A stretch of DNA of 64,000 bases. Origin: Symsagittifera roscoffensis (Eukaryota > Xenacoelomorpha > Acoela > Convolutidae). Shown here piece after piece: positions 11,219 to 24,396 of this stretch. The notes below the pieces were generated by a model. The model did not search any database and was not told the origin of the DNA. It saw only the letters and a program-made list of their open reading frames with translations. The stretch spans positions 50,381,989 through 50,445,988 of the forward strand of contig NC_087070.1 of NCBI RefSeq assembly GCF_963678635.1, given 5' to 3'. A program made the position numbers and the translations under genes. Within the stretch, counting starts at the first letter, position 1, and each line of letters starts with the position of its first letter.

Positions 11219-12824
11219 GGTGTCCTCTTCTGAACCCAAAGATTTAAATATGCCTCTTTTTAATCAGTATTTTTAACCTCCAAAAAATGACCCAAACCCT
11301 AGGGGGCGGCGATCTTGATGTGTGTTTTTTTAAAAAAAGATAGGCTTCGCAGAAAACGAAAAAAAAGTGGAACAAAAATTGAAAAGTTGTTGAAAAAAGA
11401 TTTTTCAACATCAATAAAAAATTAAAGTTAAGGGTCGATATAAAAATTCTGTAAAATCAGTAAAGATGAATTCTTTGCTTTTGTTGCCGAGAACTCAATT
11501 CAAACTTAGATCTCATGGTATGTTATTATCAGCGCAAACGCATGCCGAGCAAAATAGTGATTCTCGAAACTACTCGATGATAATTTTTTCTTTCTTAAGA
11601 AAAAAAATATGACAAATTAGTGAAGAGTTGAAATTTTAATGCAGATTTTTCCAACCACATCTGTTCTGGTGGTAAAATGTTTAGCCTCTGTGCCTGAAAA
11701 ATTTAGCTACCAACCTGCAAAGCTAAAATGAATTGTTTTCTAGTGAGTTAAAGTCAAAGAGATGAAGGACTCAAAGTTGCAAACCAATGTTGATTTTTAA
11801 AAAAGTCTTTTTATTGACGAATGTTTCTGAAGTTTTCCATCTTCTGGTTTCTTGAGCAGATTGCAGTATTTGTACTCAGTGTACTTATTTCGTAAAAAAA
11901 TCTTCAAAAACTCAATTCTTAAAATTATTTGCTTTTTTTCCCTACTTATGTTCTTTAGTTTAGAAACGAAGACGCTTTTGTTTATATATGACTTTTTTAT
12001 GCAGCAAAAATGTAACAATTACTTGGGAAAATTGACCGCAATATCGTCTTAAGTTTTTTATTGAAAGTTTATTTTTAACTTAAAAATATGATGTTGTTGT
12101 TTCAAAAATGTAAAACTAATTATTTCATCTGACACAGTAAAATTTATGATGAAAATGAAAAACACTTTCACAACCTCAAAAAACTAACAAGACAAGAGAA
12201 AGAATGCAAAAAATGTAGACAGTTCATTCAACACCTCCACATTAAACTTCCGAGTAATTCTTGAAAAATATAAGATATTATTTGACAAAAATACTACGCT
12301 GCAGCTAACATTTCGAATTCACGCGCGAGAAAAGCATATAGGGTGTGTTCTCAATTCAAGTTGAATATAATTTGAATGGAACTCATCCAATGTCAGCTAT
12401 GAACAATTTATTGTTGATTGGCCAAAGTTTGTGAAACATTTAAGTAAAAACTTTGCGGAAAAAAACACAAAAAAAAATGATACGTTTGATGCTAAAACGG
12501 AGGAAAAGCAAAAAACAAAACGGGTGAAAAACACTTTGTTTTCAAAATTTAAAATTTTTGTTGTATATTTTAGACAATTTTTTATAGATTAGGCCGGCCG
12601 CTTCTATCATAAAGCAACGACCGAAATTCGATAGTTTCGGATTTGTGGATCGATTAAGAGATACGTCCGAGAAAAACCCGACCCAGTAAAAGCTAGAGGC
12701 GACCAGTCCAGCCGAGAAAAATATCTGCAACTATTACAGACGAAAAATTAGGTGCCTTTGTTTCTAATTTGTGTTGAATTTTCAGTCGCATTTGGATATA
12801 AAACGAACCAACAGCTTGCCTCAG

Positions 12825-13235
12825 TGGAACCAGATATAAACTAAATTTATTATTGGTTATAAATTGGATATTTTATCTCTATAAAATATTTAATATTAAC
12901 CAATCACGATCCATCTAACTAACAACCCACTTATTTGTAAGTGCTGAAATTACTGATAATTTCAGCACCAGAGAGATTTGAATTTAACTTAGAAATTACA
13001 TACCTCTCCTAGAGACCTTTAGCAATCGCAATAAGCCAGTATACTCTAGATCTATTGAGCCTAGCAGAGACTAGTTAAACACCTTGAGACTAGTAGATAT
13101 AAGAGTAAGATTAGGATCGGTATTAGACTAAGAAGTTGCACGAATCTATCCGGCCGAAAATAAGATAGCGTGACGAGCAGACGGTGTACCCTATCCGAAA
13201 TTACTCTATGAGTTACACCTCGAACCTAACTCATC
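12825..13235 (+). repeat. Element A 5' LTR
   Basis: Begins TGGAACCAGATATAAAC and ends CTAACTCATC (the terminal CA may be at 13233). It is matched along its full length by 40315-40725 with about 17 differences, and by the element B LTR at 47551-47962 with more. It includes the inverted pair GTAAGTGCTGAAATTAC / GTAATTTCAGCAC, a strong hairpin kept in all three LTR copies. Confidence 0.9.
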
Positions 13236-13255
13236 TGGTGCGACCATAAGTCTCG
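13236..13255 (+). other. Element A primer-binding site candidate
   Basis: TGGTGCGACCATAAGTCTCG follows the 5' LTR directly, begins with the TGG expected opposite a tRNA CCA end, and is identical in element B at 47963-47982. I could not identify the tRNA. Confidence 0.6.
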
Positions 13256-13330
13256 AACAAGACCTTAGCTTAGAACTAATTAGCTTAGAACTAACAGATA
13301 GATTAGAATTAGACAAAAACAATTTCAAAA

Positions 13331-13564
13331 ATGTTACATGATAATAATTTAATTGAAATGTCTCTACGACTCAATAGATCAGAACCGCTATTCCGTACGA
13401 TACGAAAACTACCAGGCATTGGAAGAAGGCCTCGGACAAGAGACGATCTACGACTACAAAGAAACTTACCATTAAGTTTCATGGTCGTACGGCCAAAGCC
13501 AGAACAAACTTTTATATTTAGAATTTTACTAGCAAGGAATTTAGATTTTCATTTGCAAACATAG
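13331..13564 (+). CDS. Element A leader ORF, 77 codons, unknown function
   Basis: An ATG-initiated open frame lies about 95 bp after the LTR. Element B has an ORF of exactly the same length at 48048-48281; the two proteins are about 70-75% identical by eye, sharing NLIEMSLRLNRSEP, TRDD, TFIFRILLA and NLDFHLQT. The protein is basic (many Arg), with no motif I recognise. Conservation of both ends and of frame suggests a real accessory protein, or a peptide made from the leader before gag. A TTTCAGGCGCTAAA block about 35 bp after its stop codon is also conserved and resembles a splice acceptor. Confidence 0.6.
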   Translation: MLHDNNLIEMSLRLNRSEPLFRTIRKLPGIGRRPRTRDDLRLQRNLPLSFMVVRPKPEQTFIFRILLARNLDFHLQT

Positions 13565-14543
13565 AAACCTCGAAGAAAACCTTCAATGATTATTTCAGGC
13601 GCTAAATTTCATTTACTATTGTACAAAAATGATTTATGATAACACCTCAAATCGTTTCCTCTAAAACTGCAGTAAATTTCAAAAAGATATCTGAAAAATG
13701 TATTTATTGAAAATAAAAAATAAAAATTAGTTAACATGATCATAAATTGTTAGTATATATAAATCATCCTGGCATCCCCAGCTTCATCACCTAAACATAA
13801 CAGCAATCATTAAACCACTAATATCATAAAACACTAGACTTTTCTATCAATTAAATCTGATTTATCTTTAACGACTTATCCAGATTTTTACATCTATTTG
13901 ATTTCAACTTGTTCAATCTTAAATTAGATCATCAAGGCTTTCCTTGGATCTCCATTAAATATTTAAATTAAATCCATTTTATAACATAAAACTTATATCC
14001 TGATCATCAAGGCCTATCCTTGGATCAATTAGAACAATTTTGTTCTCCCCCACCCAATAAATAAAGTGTCTAACAACCTCAAACGTCAATTCACTACCCA
14101 ACCCTTTCAAAGACCCAGAACTAATAAAAATTTTTCAATCACGCTAACCATTCAAATTAAGCTAAACAGTGAAGAACTTCGGTTATTCATCCTTCACTTA
14201 ATCCCCCCTCTTACCTCACCCAGGCTAAATCTTAAATCTTAGTAAGTATTAAAATAGTATAAGACGAACTACCTGTGTTCTAATTATACCTGAACCTTGT
14301 GGATCGATTTACTATTGTCCAACCCTTGAACACAATCACTACCCCTAAGTAAGATTAAGTAAGTTAACACCTTAACTTAGAATAGCCACGAGAAAGTAAC
14401 AATCATTCTTCGGAATCGATATATACTTTTCTCTCCAACCCTACATAAAAGACCCAAGTTAGGCTAACCAAAAAATCGTAAGGACTAACAGGCTAGGATA
14501 TTAAATCATTAATAACAATCTTGCAACTTCCATCCTAAACCTT
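13565..14543 (+). other. Element A structured non-coding leader
   Basis: About 1 kb between the leader ORF and gag is strongly conserved with element B (48282-49203) although it lacks open frames. It has two copies of a hairpin GATCATCAAGG...CCTTGGATC (13927-13950 and 14002-14026) and a GTGAAG/CTTCAC hairpin at 14169-14197. A conserved block lies around 14280-14370. Such regions in retroelements commonly hold packaging, dimerisation or internal initiation signals; which applies here is unknown. Confidence 0.55.
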
Positions 14544-16785
14544 ATGTCACTGAACAATTTAGGAAATAAACAAACAATCGTACTACACAATTGTGGAATA
14601 AATAACGAATCATACGATCTTGTAATTACACCGCACAAACAAACAATCGGATATATTCGCACAAAATGTCAATCAATAAAAAGAAAAATATTAAGTAAAC
14701 GAAAACAAATCGCACGAAAAAGATTTTCAATGCGTAGAAACGCACTCTCCGAATCAGAAGTCAGCAATTTAGATGCACTTTGCAAACTCAAAGACACAGT
14801 AAATAAAAACTACCCAGTTCACGATCAATTATACTTTTTCGACTCAGAAGCTACATCACAATCATCAAAACAAGAAAAAAGAAGAATAAAAAATATATAC
14901 AAAAATAAACAAGTACGTTTATACAGTTGGAACCAACCAATCAGACACATTGAACATTACGCACTAATAGTCATAAAACGAAAAAATGAGCCAAAGCCCA
15001 AGTGACGAAAGTCCAGATGAAGACTCTGTTTTCCCATTTATCATCATTTCACTCACTGAAGATATAGGACAAATATAATTTTGCCATAATCTAATCGCAA
15101 ATATATTTGAACAAGGCATTAGCCTATGCCCATTCCAGAAATAAAAATCAAAAGACAAATTATCGATCATTACTTAAAAGGAATATGTAACTTAACAAAA
15201 CAATATGGAATTTATACCATAGAACTCAGTACAGCAAGTAAATTTCATGGCAAATATGTTATCCAAACAGATGATGTCGATTTAGAATTTTCAAAAGTAT
15301 TCACAGAATACATTAAAAACATACAACATCAAAATTCACAAAGAGCAACTTAATTTTCACTAACAATGTTTTTGCAATAATATATAAATATTTATCTATA
15401 CTAGAGAGAACAGAAACCGAAAGCAGATCACCGGTTCAAACATCAAGACACACAAATGTCAGAAATGAAATTGCCGCATTATCAGCATTTTTTAAACACA
15501 ATTCGTGAAAATTTTTTAAACAATGAAATTTTCCCAAATGTCAAATACGATTTACAAAAAATCTTATCATGGTTTGTAATCGACTCTTTTACTCACAATA
15601 TAGATTTAATTGCACAAGCAAGAAAAAATTTTAGACCCCAAAGTACAAATGATGACACTGTCATTGCTGAACAATCAGATTACATTTGGGACCCTGACTG
15701 GTCTCATCCATTATTCCTGAACATTCCAATAGACATCTCAAGTCAAGCAATCAGTACAATAACTATTCACAAAGATTATCTAAAAGTAATTCCACTCACA
15801 ACAGATGCAACACCTGTAAATTTTAACTCATTTTTACCCGATAGAAGACAAAATAATAGTTTAAATTCAACTCTTGTACAACAAGAAAACTTAAATGGAA
15901 CTAGAAATCTTACACAACAGGATATTCAAACACCATCACATTTTATAAATGAAGAAATAGTTGAAACAATTGTAACAACTACACAGCAAATATTTCACCA
16001 ATACATCCAAACCTCACAACGCCAAAACCAAAGACTTCAATATTACCTCAAAGAATATTGCAATCTACGGCTAAACCCTCAGTTGCTCCAAAATATTCAC
16101 AAATGGATTACCAAACATTTAGACCAATGACGAAACCACCACAAAAACAATTCAAAGACCACCACAAAGGATATTCACCGGAAGTAATTTTGCAGAACAC
16201 AATTATAACTACGTAAATAGATCACATACATCTAAACCTCCTCGTACAAACCCGCATAATCGTTCATATTCACAACGAAAAAATTTCCAACAACAAAAAT
16301 CAAATTTCGTAAATTCTAATGATAACCCACAAAATCCAACAGACCCAAGTGAAAACTATCCATTTTTTCAAAAGAAAAAAAACAGTAAGCGACAAAATCA
16401 AAATAAGCAAAAAACACCTTATTATACACCAAATTACCTCTCATCAGATGATGACGATTTTCACGACCAAAACCATCAGCAAAATTTTCAAAACCACAGA
16501 CTCCACTCTTATCACATAAATCAACCAGATATTTTTGAAACATACACACGAGAACAACATATGCGACAACCTAGATCAAATCACGCATCTCAATATAATA
16601 ATTTTCATTCACAAAAGCCAGCAAATACAGACTATTATCAACCAACGCAAATGCAAAATGAAATACCATTACAATATTATCTACAACATGAAATAACAAA
16701 AAATCAACTGACAAACTTTTCACAAACGCCAAATGCCGCAGATTCATTACAGATGACTATGAATCCATAACTCATGGGTGGATCA
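14544..16785 (+). pseudogene. Element A gag N-terminal extension (unrecognised)
   Basis: This region matches 49204-51387 of element B along its length. It starts at an ATG in the conserved context CCTAAACCTTATGTCA. The first part is very basic (KRKILSKRKQIARKRF), followed by an acidic Asp/Ser patch, a segment with DDVDLEFSKVF, a segment with YIWDPDWSHPLF, and an Asn/Gln/Tyr-rich, probably disordered, stretch. None resembles a known gag domain, and it is an unusually long region before the capsid-like domain. This copy is a fossil. Confidence 0.55.
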
Positions 16786-18372
16786 TCAATAACATCAAAT
16801 AAACCATTAATGTTATTCACAGCACAGACCCTGAATATTCTGTAGAAGACCCTTTAAACGCAGTCACAGCAAATTTAATTTTAAATATCGGACCTGAACC
16901 AATTAATACATCACTCCCTCAAAATTGGATACATAGACGCACAGCGTTAATCCAAACAACACTTGATGGCGCAGCCCAGAAATGGTTTTCAGTTTCACCA
17001 AAAGACATAAAAACAGATTGGAAAAGATTTACACAAGAATTTTCAAAAATGTTTGATTTTGAAAGAAATAAACAACACCAAAGAGTTATATGCAATGAAA
17101 TTCGCAGACTACCAAACGAAACAATTAAACAATTGGCAGTTAGAATCGAAACACTAGTTCGAAAAGCATATTCACTGAACACTCATGATTATAAAATCTT
17201 GAAAATGACAGAAATTTTAATGATGACTCTAATAACCCAATTAAGAAAAATAGCTATTAAAAAGAAAGCATCACATTCCTCATCAATTCGAGAACCAGAT
17301 TTAGATTTTAGGAAACTAGTTGACAAATTAGAACAAGTAGAAATCACAATGAAACTTGAAGAAACCTAAAATCTCAAACTACAGTACGTTAATAGAATCA
17401 AAACAAATACTACACATATAAACAACATACACGATTCAGATGTAGACCTAACTGAAAAAATTACTGAAATTTTGAACATATATGAGAAAAATCCCAATTT
17501 CAAAGGTAAACCATCTTTCAAGAAATGGTGTAATTATTGCCGAAGATACGGACACATCATTGCCGAATGTAGACAAAAACAACAAGATAACCAGAACAAA
17601 CCACAAAAGTACAAAGAACCAATTAAATCATTCTATCAATACATGAAAAAGGATCAAAATTTACCAAACAAAAATATACATAGTAATAACAGCTCTGGTA
17701 AACAACCCCAAATAATTCAAATTACTCAAGAAACCAATCACCCTATAACTCTAGTTATAGAGGTAGATCGCCAGAACAAAGAAATTCACGATATTTCTCA
17801 CAAAATAGATATAGTCGATCAAATAGCCAAAATAACCAGTATAGAATCAACTATTCACGTTCAAATTCAAACAGAAGAGAATATTCTTCTAATAACAGTT
17901 CCCATTCAAATTCTAGAAATAGGCACTACTTAAACGATAGATCACGAAATTCATCATACAATAGAAATAGAAACTATTCAAATAATAGTTATTCAAACAA
18001 TAGAAATCAACGTTACCAAAACAATAGATCAAGAAACAATTCGTACAACAGATCTAACTATCAAGGAAGCAACAACAATTACTATAATAAGTCACGAAAT
18101 AACTCACAAAATAGGAATCCCAATTATCACAATCGAAGGAATTATTCTCAATCACCTTATAGAAACAAGAATCGCTACCCTGATTCTCAACACCAATATA
18201 GAAGTAACACACCGAAACATCAGCGACAAATTAATCAGGTACAAGCAACTGAAGAAACAACTTCAGATCCCCCTATTATTGACAACACAGAAAGTACCGA
18301 ACTACAATTAAACCATAATAATTGTGGATCAACAGACAGCGAAAGTGATACAAATAACACTATTTCATTTAA
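16786..18372 (+). pseudogene. Element A gag core: capsid-like domain, CCHC knuckle and Asn/Arg-rich tail
   Basis: The segment around 16960-17180 has the Ty3/gypsy gag pattern (a WF before a KDIKTDWKRFTQEFSKMF-like block, then an NETIKQLAVRIETLVRKA-like helix), as in retrotransposon gag domains. A nucleocapsid knuckle CNYCRRYGHIIAEC (C-X2-C-X4-H-X4-C) lies at about 17532-17573. After it comes a long stretch rich in Asn, Arg, Ser and Tyr, probably RNA-binding. The homologous part of element B is 51388-53000. Fossil copy. Confidence 0.75.
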
Positions 18373-19100
18373 TATGATCACAGTCAAAAACGACTACGAA
18401 CCCATTATATACAAACAACCCTTCAGTTCACACATTTACGAAAATCAATCGGAACTTCTTCAAGACTACTATACTAGACCCATAAGAAACAACAATTTAC
18501 CAGTTGAACAAAATGTAAATGAAATAAACACAGAAGTCAATAACGAAAAACAACGCTCAAGTACAAATCACATTTACCAAAAAATACAAAAAGAACGGCC
18601 AAAAGAAAAAATTTGGACAATCCCATTTCTGTTAGAAAGCCCAAAAATATACCATTTCAACCACCAGATCTTGAAATAGATTTTTTAATTGACTCAGGAG
18701 CAGAATCAAATATTATTAACATCCCTACTTGGAATGAAATCAAAACGTTACATCCAATCCTAACACCTATAAAGACAGCCAGTAAATTAGCAACAGCACA
18801 AGGCTCAACATTCGTAAATTATGGAAAATCCCACTATTCCTTGTTCCCACTAGAACAATGGAACAAAATAAAATACTAAACAAACCATTTAAACAAACAT
18901 TTCACATTACAGATATAAAACACAATATCATTGGCATACCATTTATAACTAAGTATATTCCCACAATAAACATTTTAAATAGCAAACTTCATATAAAAGA
19001 TAAATACACAAGAACAAAAAACACATCCTTAATATTCTTTCAAAGATTAAACAATCAACCACCATTTTTCTCCAAATTTTATCCTATATACAATCAGTAA
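18373..19100 (+). pseudogene. Element A protease region
   Basis: The retropepsin motif FLIDSGAESNIINIP (Asp-Ser-Gly core at 18691) is followed by a flap-like region with ATAQGST and, later, HNIIGIPF, the usual position of the conserved second half of the fold. The enzyme matures gag-pol in active elements. Element B carries the same motif near 53318. Fossil copy. Confidence 0.75.
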
Positions 19101-19190
19101 CGAAAATTTTCACTATCAGGAAATGTAAATAACTTTTCAATCAAACAAGTCCACCAGTACGATAAAGATCAAAACAAACAACATCTCTTT

Positions 19191-19789
19191 ATGTCAGACC
19201 TTGAATTTAAACCCATCCATAAATTTTTTCGAATCACAATTTCATCCATAAAATATATGAAACATTCAAACTCGGATATTATTTCATTACACGTATATAA
19301 CAATTCATCATACCAGATAATACTACCCTTAGGACTCTTAAGATACTGTGAAACAAATGCCACAACATTACCCACAAACGAAGTAGCATATCGAGTCAAT
19401 AACATATTACAATTATTAGATATATGCCAATCCACAATTCTTGATGAAGAATTATCAATAAACAACATAATAAGCAACATGAAAAGAAACACTGACTACT
19501 TCACAAAAACACCATATTTTGAACCAACGTTTAAAAAATCACATTATACGGAAGAACAACAAAAGTTTCTAACAAGGTTTAATTTTCAACATTCTCAAAT
19601 AACACAAAAAGAATTCGACAAATTAGCTGAACTATTACTAAAATATCCAACATTTTATGCAACATTAAAATTCGATATTGGAAAAAATAGTTCATTGCTA
19701 CATTTACCTTTAAAACGTGACGCAGTTTTCAAAAAGCAAAGAGCAAGTAAAGTACCGATACATTTACAAGACAAAGCAAACAGACTTCT
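19191..19789 (+). pseudogene. Element A pol: pre-RT linker and start of reverse transcriptase
   Basis: An open stretch links protease and RT and ends where the BEL element was inserted; the 5-bp target CTTCT (19785-19789) lies in the RT-coding part. The linker includes a hydrophobic, Cys-containing segment with no motif I know. RT continues on the far side of the insertion at 29131. Confidence 0.6.
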
Positions 19790-20087
19790 TGTGGCGCACT
19801 CTCGTATCCTGTAAGATCTAAAAAAACCTGGTTCAACATCTGTAAATTAACGGCAATTTAAACAGATAATATGACAATATAAAGATAATATAAAATAAGG
19901 CAAACATCTTCCGGTTAACATGTTATCAAACGGTTTTTCAACAATCACAAAAATCTATAAACATTTTGATGGCAAACTGACCTTAATCGAACAAACCAGT
20001 AGTTTTCAAGGCCTTTTGTCTAAGAAAATCTAATTTTAGCTTTTTCACTTTCGCGCTATAATGACGTCATTAATTTAAGCGCGAACA
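19790..20087 (-). repeat. BEL/Pao 3' LTR
   Basis: 298 bp, about 98% identical to 28829-29125. It contains an ATGACGTCAT palindrome (20061-20070), a CREB/ATF-type site that could act in the promoter of the 5' copy. The last coding frame of the element ends inside this LTR. Confidence 0.92.
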
Positions 20088-21723
20088 TCTTCCGCGCCCA
20101 AAGGAGCAAAAACGGGTGCGAGTTTTACGGCCGGTCGAGTTAGCTCCCCGGAGCGGGTGGTAACTACGGCGGATCGGGCTATGTTGTCTTTTCCGTAAAT
20201 AAGGGTTTTTATACGAGCCAGAGGGTAGTGTCCCCTTGGGCTGCGTTCTTCAACAATCCACACTAAATCCCCTGTTTTTAAAATAACGTCACTATCGGAG
20301 TGCCACTTACTTCGTTTATTCAGCGCTGGCACATAATCTCGCAGCCAACGACTCCAAATTGGGTTGGCGTAGCTTTGCGCTCGGTTATATTGCTTTCGAT
20401 GGTCGAAGTGCTCCTGGAAAGAGAGAGAAGGAAAGCTAGTACTATTTCGGCCTAACAAAAAATGATTAGGAGTTAACACCTCGAAACCATCCGGACTTGC
20501 ACTTACTGATGTTATAGGTCGAGCGTTCAATGATTGTTCTACAAGACAGAAAGTTGTTTCAAGGACTTCGGGAGTGAGCTTTCTACTTCCTATTATTGCG
20601 TAGAATACCCTTTTACAACACCGAACGAGACGTTCCCAAGAACCACCGTGATGGGGGCTGCCGGGGGGTTAAATTTCCACTTAATAGCCTTTTTCGCCAG
20701 CTCTGGGGGTGCTTGATCGTTCCACGACTGAATACAATTTAAGAGTTCTTTCTCGGCTCCTACAAAATTGGTGCCGTTATCAGACCAAATGACTGATGGA
20801 GTGCCGCGACGGGCAATGAATCTTTCGATTCCCATTACACACAAACTCGTGTCCATGGATGAGACAATCTCAATATGTACAGCTCTGGTGGTCATACATA
20901 TAAAAAGGAAGCACCATAGTTTTTCAGAACTCCTCCTGATTGAGACGTAAAAGGGTCCAAAGTAATCAACACCACAGTTTGTGAAGGGAGGCTGGCGGTA
21001 ACCAAGCCTTTCAACTGGAAGCTCTGCCATCATAGGTGTGACAGTTTTGGCTCTGCGCTTCCTACATATAAGGCAGTGGACTTCAATGGACTTCAATAAA
21101 GAGCGAAGGTTCAAGATTGCGAACTCTAAGTGAATTACAGCTCGCAGGTAGTCTAAGAACTGGTGCTGATAGCGATAATAAATATCACTTACGAACAATT
21201 TCACCAAAGAATGCCTTCCATCAAGGATTATGGGGTGTTTTGTGTCATATTCAATTTCAACTAGGCGGCGAATTCGCCCAGTTGAACGAATGAGGAATGC
21301 AGGACCCATAAACGGTGCATTCTGTGCAATACGACTAGACTTTTTGACGGTTATGTTGCAGGACAGGAGTAAATATTCCGCTTCAAAATATTCCTTTTGG
21401 GAAATCAACAAAAGTCGTTGTTTGACGGTATCTAATTCAACCGGATCGGTTATTTCCTTGACTTTAGTGCGGTAGTGCCGGTTTTTCGGACTAAGTCTGA
21501 TCATGAAGGCAACCACTCGCTGGAGTTTACGAAACGAGCTGAACTTTTCCCATGCAAATAAAATGGGTTGTTTTCGTTTTTGTGCAACGTTTGAAAAATT
21601 AGAGGCCTGCTGTAAACCTTCATTAAGGTCACAAGCGGGACCAGCCAGGCGGATTTTCTTAAGTATTTCTATGCTCGGCTTGAAAGGCCACTCGCCACTT
21701 TTCAGCAGACTTGGCCCGTTCAC
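20075..21723 (-). pseudogene. BEL/Pao integrase and DUF5641-type C-terminal domain
   Basis: Read on the minus strand, there is an H2C2-type zinc-binding region (HCLICRKRRAK), then the integrase catalytic core with GVDYFGPF (first Asp) and SDNGTNFVGAE (second Asp and downstream residues). The end holds a block with LTPNHFLLGR, WSRWLRDYVP and GDLVWIVEE, the signature of the DUF5641 domain found at the end of Pao-type integrases. The enzyme inserts element DNA into the genome in active copies. Part of a fossil. Confidence 0.88.
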
Positions 21724-21837
21724 CCAGCTGCTTGTTTTTAAGGACTCCGCTGAGATTCCTCTGGTTCCCGTATCAGCAGGGTTGTCTCCACTTAAGACAT
21801 GAAACCACTGATCTACGGTCGTACTTTCTAGAATCTC

Positions 21838-24387
21838 TCATATCCGGTTTGCCACGAACGTGGGTTGCTTACTACCTGAGTTTAACCACTGGAGCACAGT
21901 GGTGCTGTCAGTCCACATGAACGTGTTTGACACAGGAATGGTTAGAGCTTTGAGGACATCTTCCTTCAAGCGGGTAGCGAGTAACGCGGCCTGCAGTTCA
22001 AGCTTCGGGATGGAAAGCGCTTTCATGGGCGCCACTCTTGCTTTTCGAAAGACGAAGGCAACTTGTGTTTCGAGTGAAGTTTTCACACGGGCGCGAAGAA
22101 AAACTACAGCACAAAAAACTTCTTCTGAGCTGTCACCGAACATGTGTAACTCAACCCAAACGACTGGTGCGGAGAAGTAGCTGCGCTTTATACTCATTTT
22201 CCCTAGAGATGGCAAACCAGAGTGCCAGGCAAGAAATTTTGTCTTGATATCAACGGGTAGCTGATCATCCCATTGTTGACCATGAATGCGCCAGATTTCT
22301 TTCAACAATAATCGGGCTCTTACGGTATAGGGCGCTACGAGACCTATGGGGTCGAAAACGGAAGAAACAAAACTTAACACTGTTCGCTGTGTTATCAAGT
22401 TTTTAAGTTCACGGTTGACACCACGGCTTACGACCAAAGTGTCGTCAATATGGTCCCACTTCAGACCAAGAACATGAGAAGAATTATCCCCACAAGTTAC
22501 AATATTTTTACTTTCCTGTTGCGGCGCGCTTTGGGGCGGGTTTAACTCTTTATTAATTTTAGTTACGTTACTTATGAATTTAATTAATTTAAAACCACCT
22601 AGAGCTAACAGAGTAATCAACTCTTGGTTCATTTTAAATGCAACATCAGGGTCCTCAAAGGAGTCAAGGTAGTCGTCCATATAAAATTTCTCTAGAACTG
22701 CGGATGCTGCGTCAGGGAACATCGCCTGATTATCCATTGCAGTCCGTTGCAATGCATAATTTGCACACGTTGGCGAATCTCTCGCTCCAAAGATATGTCT
22801 GGTGTACTGGTGTACAACCACATCGGCTGTGGGGTCCTCCCGCCACAGAAAACGAAGAGATGGTTGGTCCTCTGGAAGGACGCCGACTTGTAGGAACATC
22901 CCTTCAATGTCAGCCGATACGGCAAAATGATGTTGACGAAAACGGAGGAGAACGAACACAAGGTTTTGCAGTAGGTCGGGTCCTACTAGCAACGATTTGT
23001 TCAATGACGTACCGTGGAATTTAGACGCTCCGTTAAGGACACACCTCACTTTACCAGGTTTGTTTGGGTTCACCACGGGATGGTGAGGAAGATACCACTC
23101 GCGTATGCTGCGGTTCGAAAAATTATGGGGAGGAACTTGAATCACGTATCCTTTACTCAAATCATCTTCGATAGTTTTTGAGTATTGATCCCTTAAGTGA
23201 AGATCTTTCGCTAAACGTTTTTCCAACGATTTTAACTGAACCAAAGAGGAATAGTAATTATCTGGTAACATGATAGATTCTTCTGCCCAGAGCATACCTA
23301 CAGCGTATCTTAATCCATCGTGGACGGTGGAAGAATCAAGTATTTTAGCCGCCCTTTTGTCTTCGGCTGAACGGGAATCGACCTGTTTGTAGGCTCCGTA
23401 TGACTCTATTTCATACCAGCGTTTGATTTGACAAGCTAGTTCGGTATCATCCGTATTGCACTTGAAACAAGTAGAAAGGAAACCAGTAGATGTCGGCATT
23501 GGGCCGCTCAAGACCCAGCCTATTGGAAGGCGAACCGCGACGGGCGATGTGTTTGGATCGGCCTCACTCTTGAAATACTCCTCAGGCCCAATAGCATGGA
23601 AGGAGTCTTGACCAATTAATAAGTCTACATCGGCGTAGCTATACACAATTGGTTTGATTGGAGCAAGGTACGGATACTTGCTCTGTAATTCAGGGATGTT
23701 GACGGTATCGGTACCGACTTTAAGTTCATCCTTGACAAATGCGGTTAATTCGAATATGTATTCGAATCCATCGAAGTTAGAAGATACCTTCATCTGAACT
23801 TGTTTCGTTTTAACAACAGTCGTTGTGTTAATACCATTTACTGTGAGATCCAAATCTCTTCCTGAGAGATTCAGACATTTGACTAATTTAGCCGATATCC
23901 AGGAATGACTAGATGCTGAGTCACACAATGTTAAACAATCAGCACTCTGGAAATCGGTGGAAACTTGGAGCTTGATTATGGGCAGTAACCCATTCGACGT
24001 TATGATTGATGATTGGTCGTTCGAGATTGCGCAACTTACATCCAACGGAACGGGATTAATGTCTGCATGATTCGAACTTGCGTTTGGTATATTCTTGCTG
24101 AATGATTTTCGATCAGCGTTTGTGCTCGCTTTATCCGGCTCTGCATTAGATCTTGGTTGACCAGCGTTGGGTCTTGTATGGCTATCATTTTTGTCCGGAT
24201 TTCGACAAGGAAAAACACGTTCAGCCCCATGGAGAAGTACACTATGGGTGCTAGTGCAACCTAGTTTGGTGCATTTCTTTGCTCTGGGACATTGCCGGAA
24301 TGCGTGGTTCCCTTGTAAGCAGGAGAAGCACAATTTGTTTTCCGCAGAGAATTTCGCACGTAGTGTTGGAGTTTTCTCCTTAAACAC
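21838..24387 (-). pseudogene. BEL/Pao knuckle, protease, reverse transcriptase and RNase H
   Basis: The longest open stretch of the element (849 codons). In order it holds a knuckle CFSCLQGNHAFRQC (about residues 19-32), an aspartic protease with LCDSASSHSWIS (about 155) and DLLIGQDSF, and RT with VRCVLNGASKFHGTSLN, the catalytic FYMDDYLDS and LLALGGFKL. It ends with an RNase H part with FGDSSEEVFCAVVF and WTDSTTVLQWL. The layout and motifs are those of Pao/BEL pol. Part of a fossil. Confidence 0.92.
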
Positions 24388-24396
24388 AGAACACTT

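Larger units (their letters stand above)
8850..12824. other. Gene-free AT-rich DNA downstream of otp
   Basis: The first few hundred bases must hold the otp 3'UTR; no canonical AATAAA was found close by, only variants (for example near 8990, 9010 and 9070). The rest has only short chance frames. It contains a 33-bp tandem repeat (10048-10146), a short perfect inverted repeat (11168-11218) and a GC-richer patch at about 12590-12735 next to element A. No RNA gene was recognised. Confidence 0.6.

Noticed and set aside
12590-12735. A tRNA gene or rRNA fragment
   Set aside because: The T-arm-like hairpin has no matching acceptor, D or anticodon arms, and I see no clear rRNA match.
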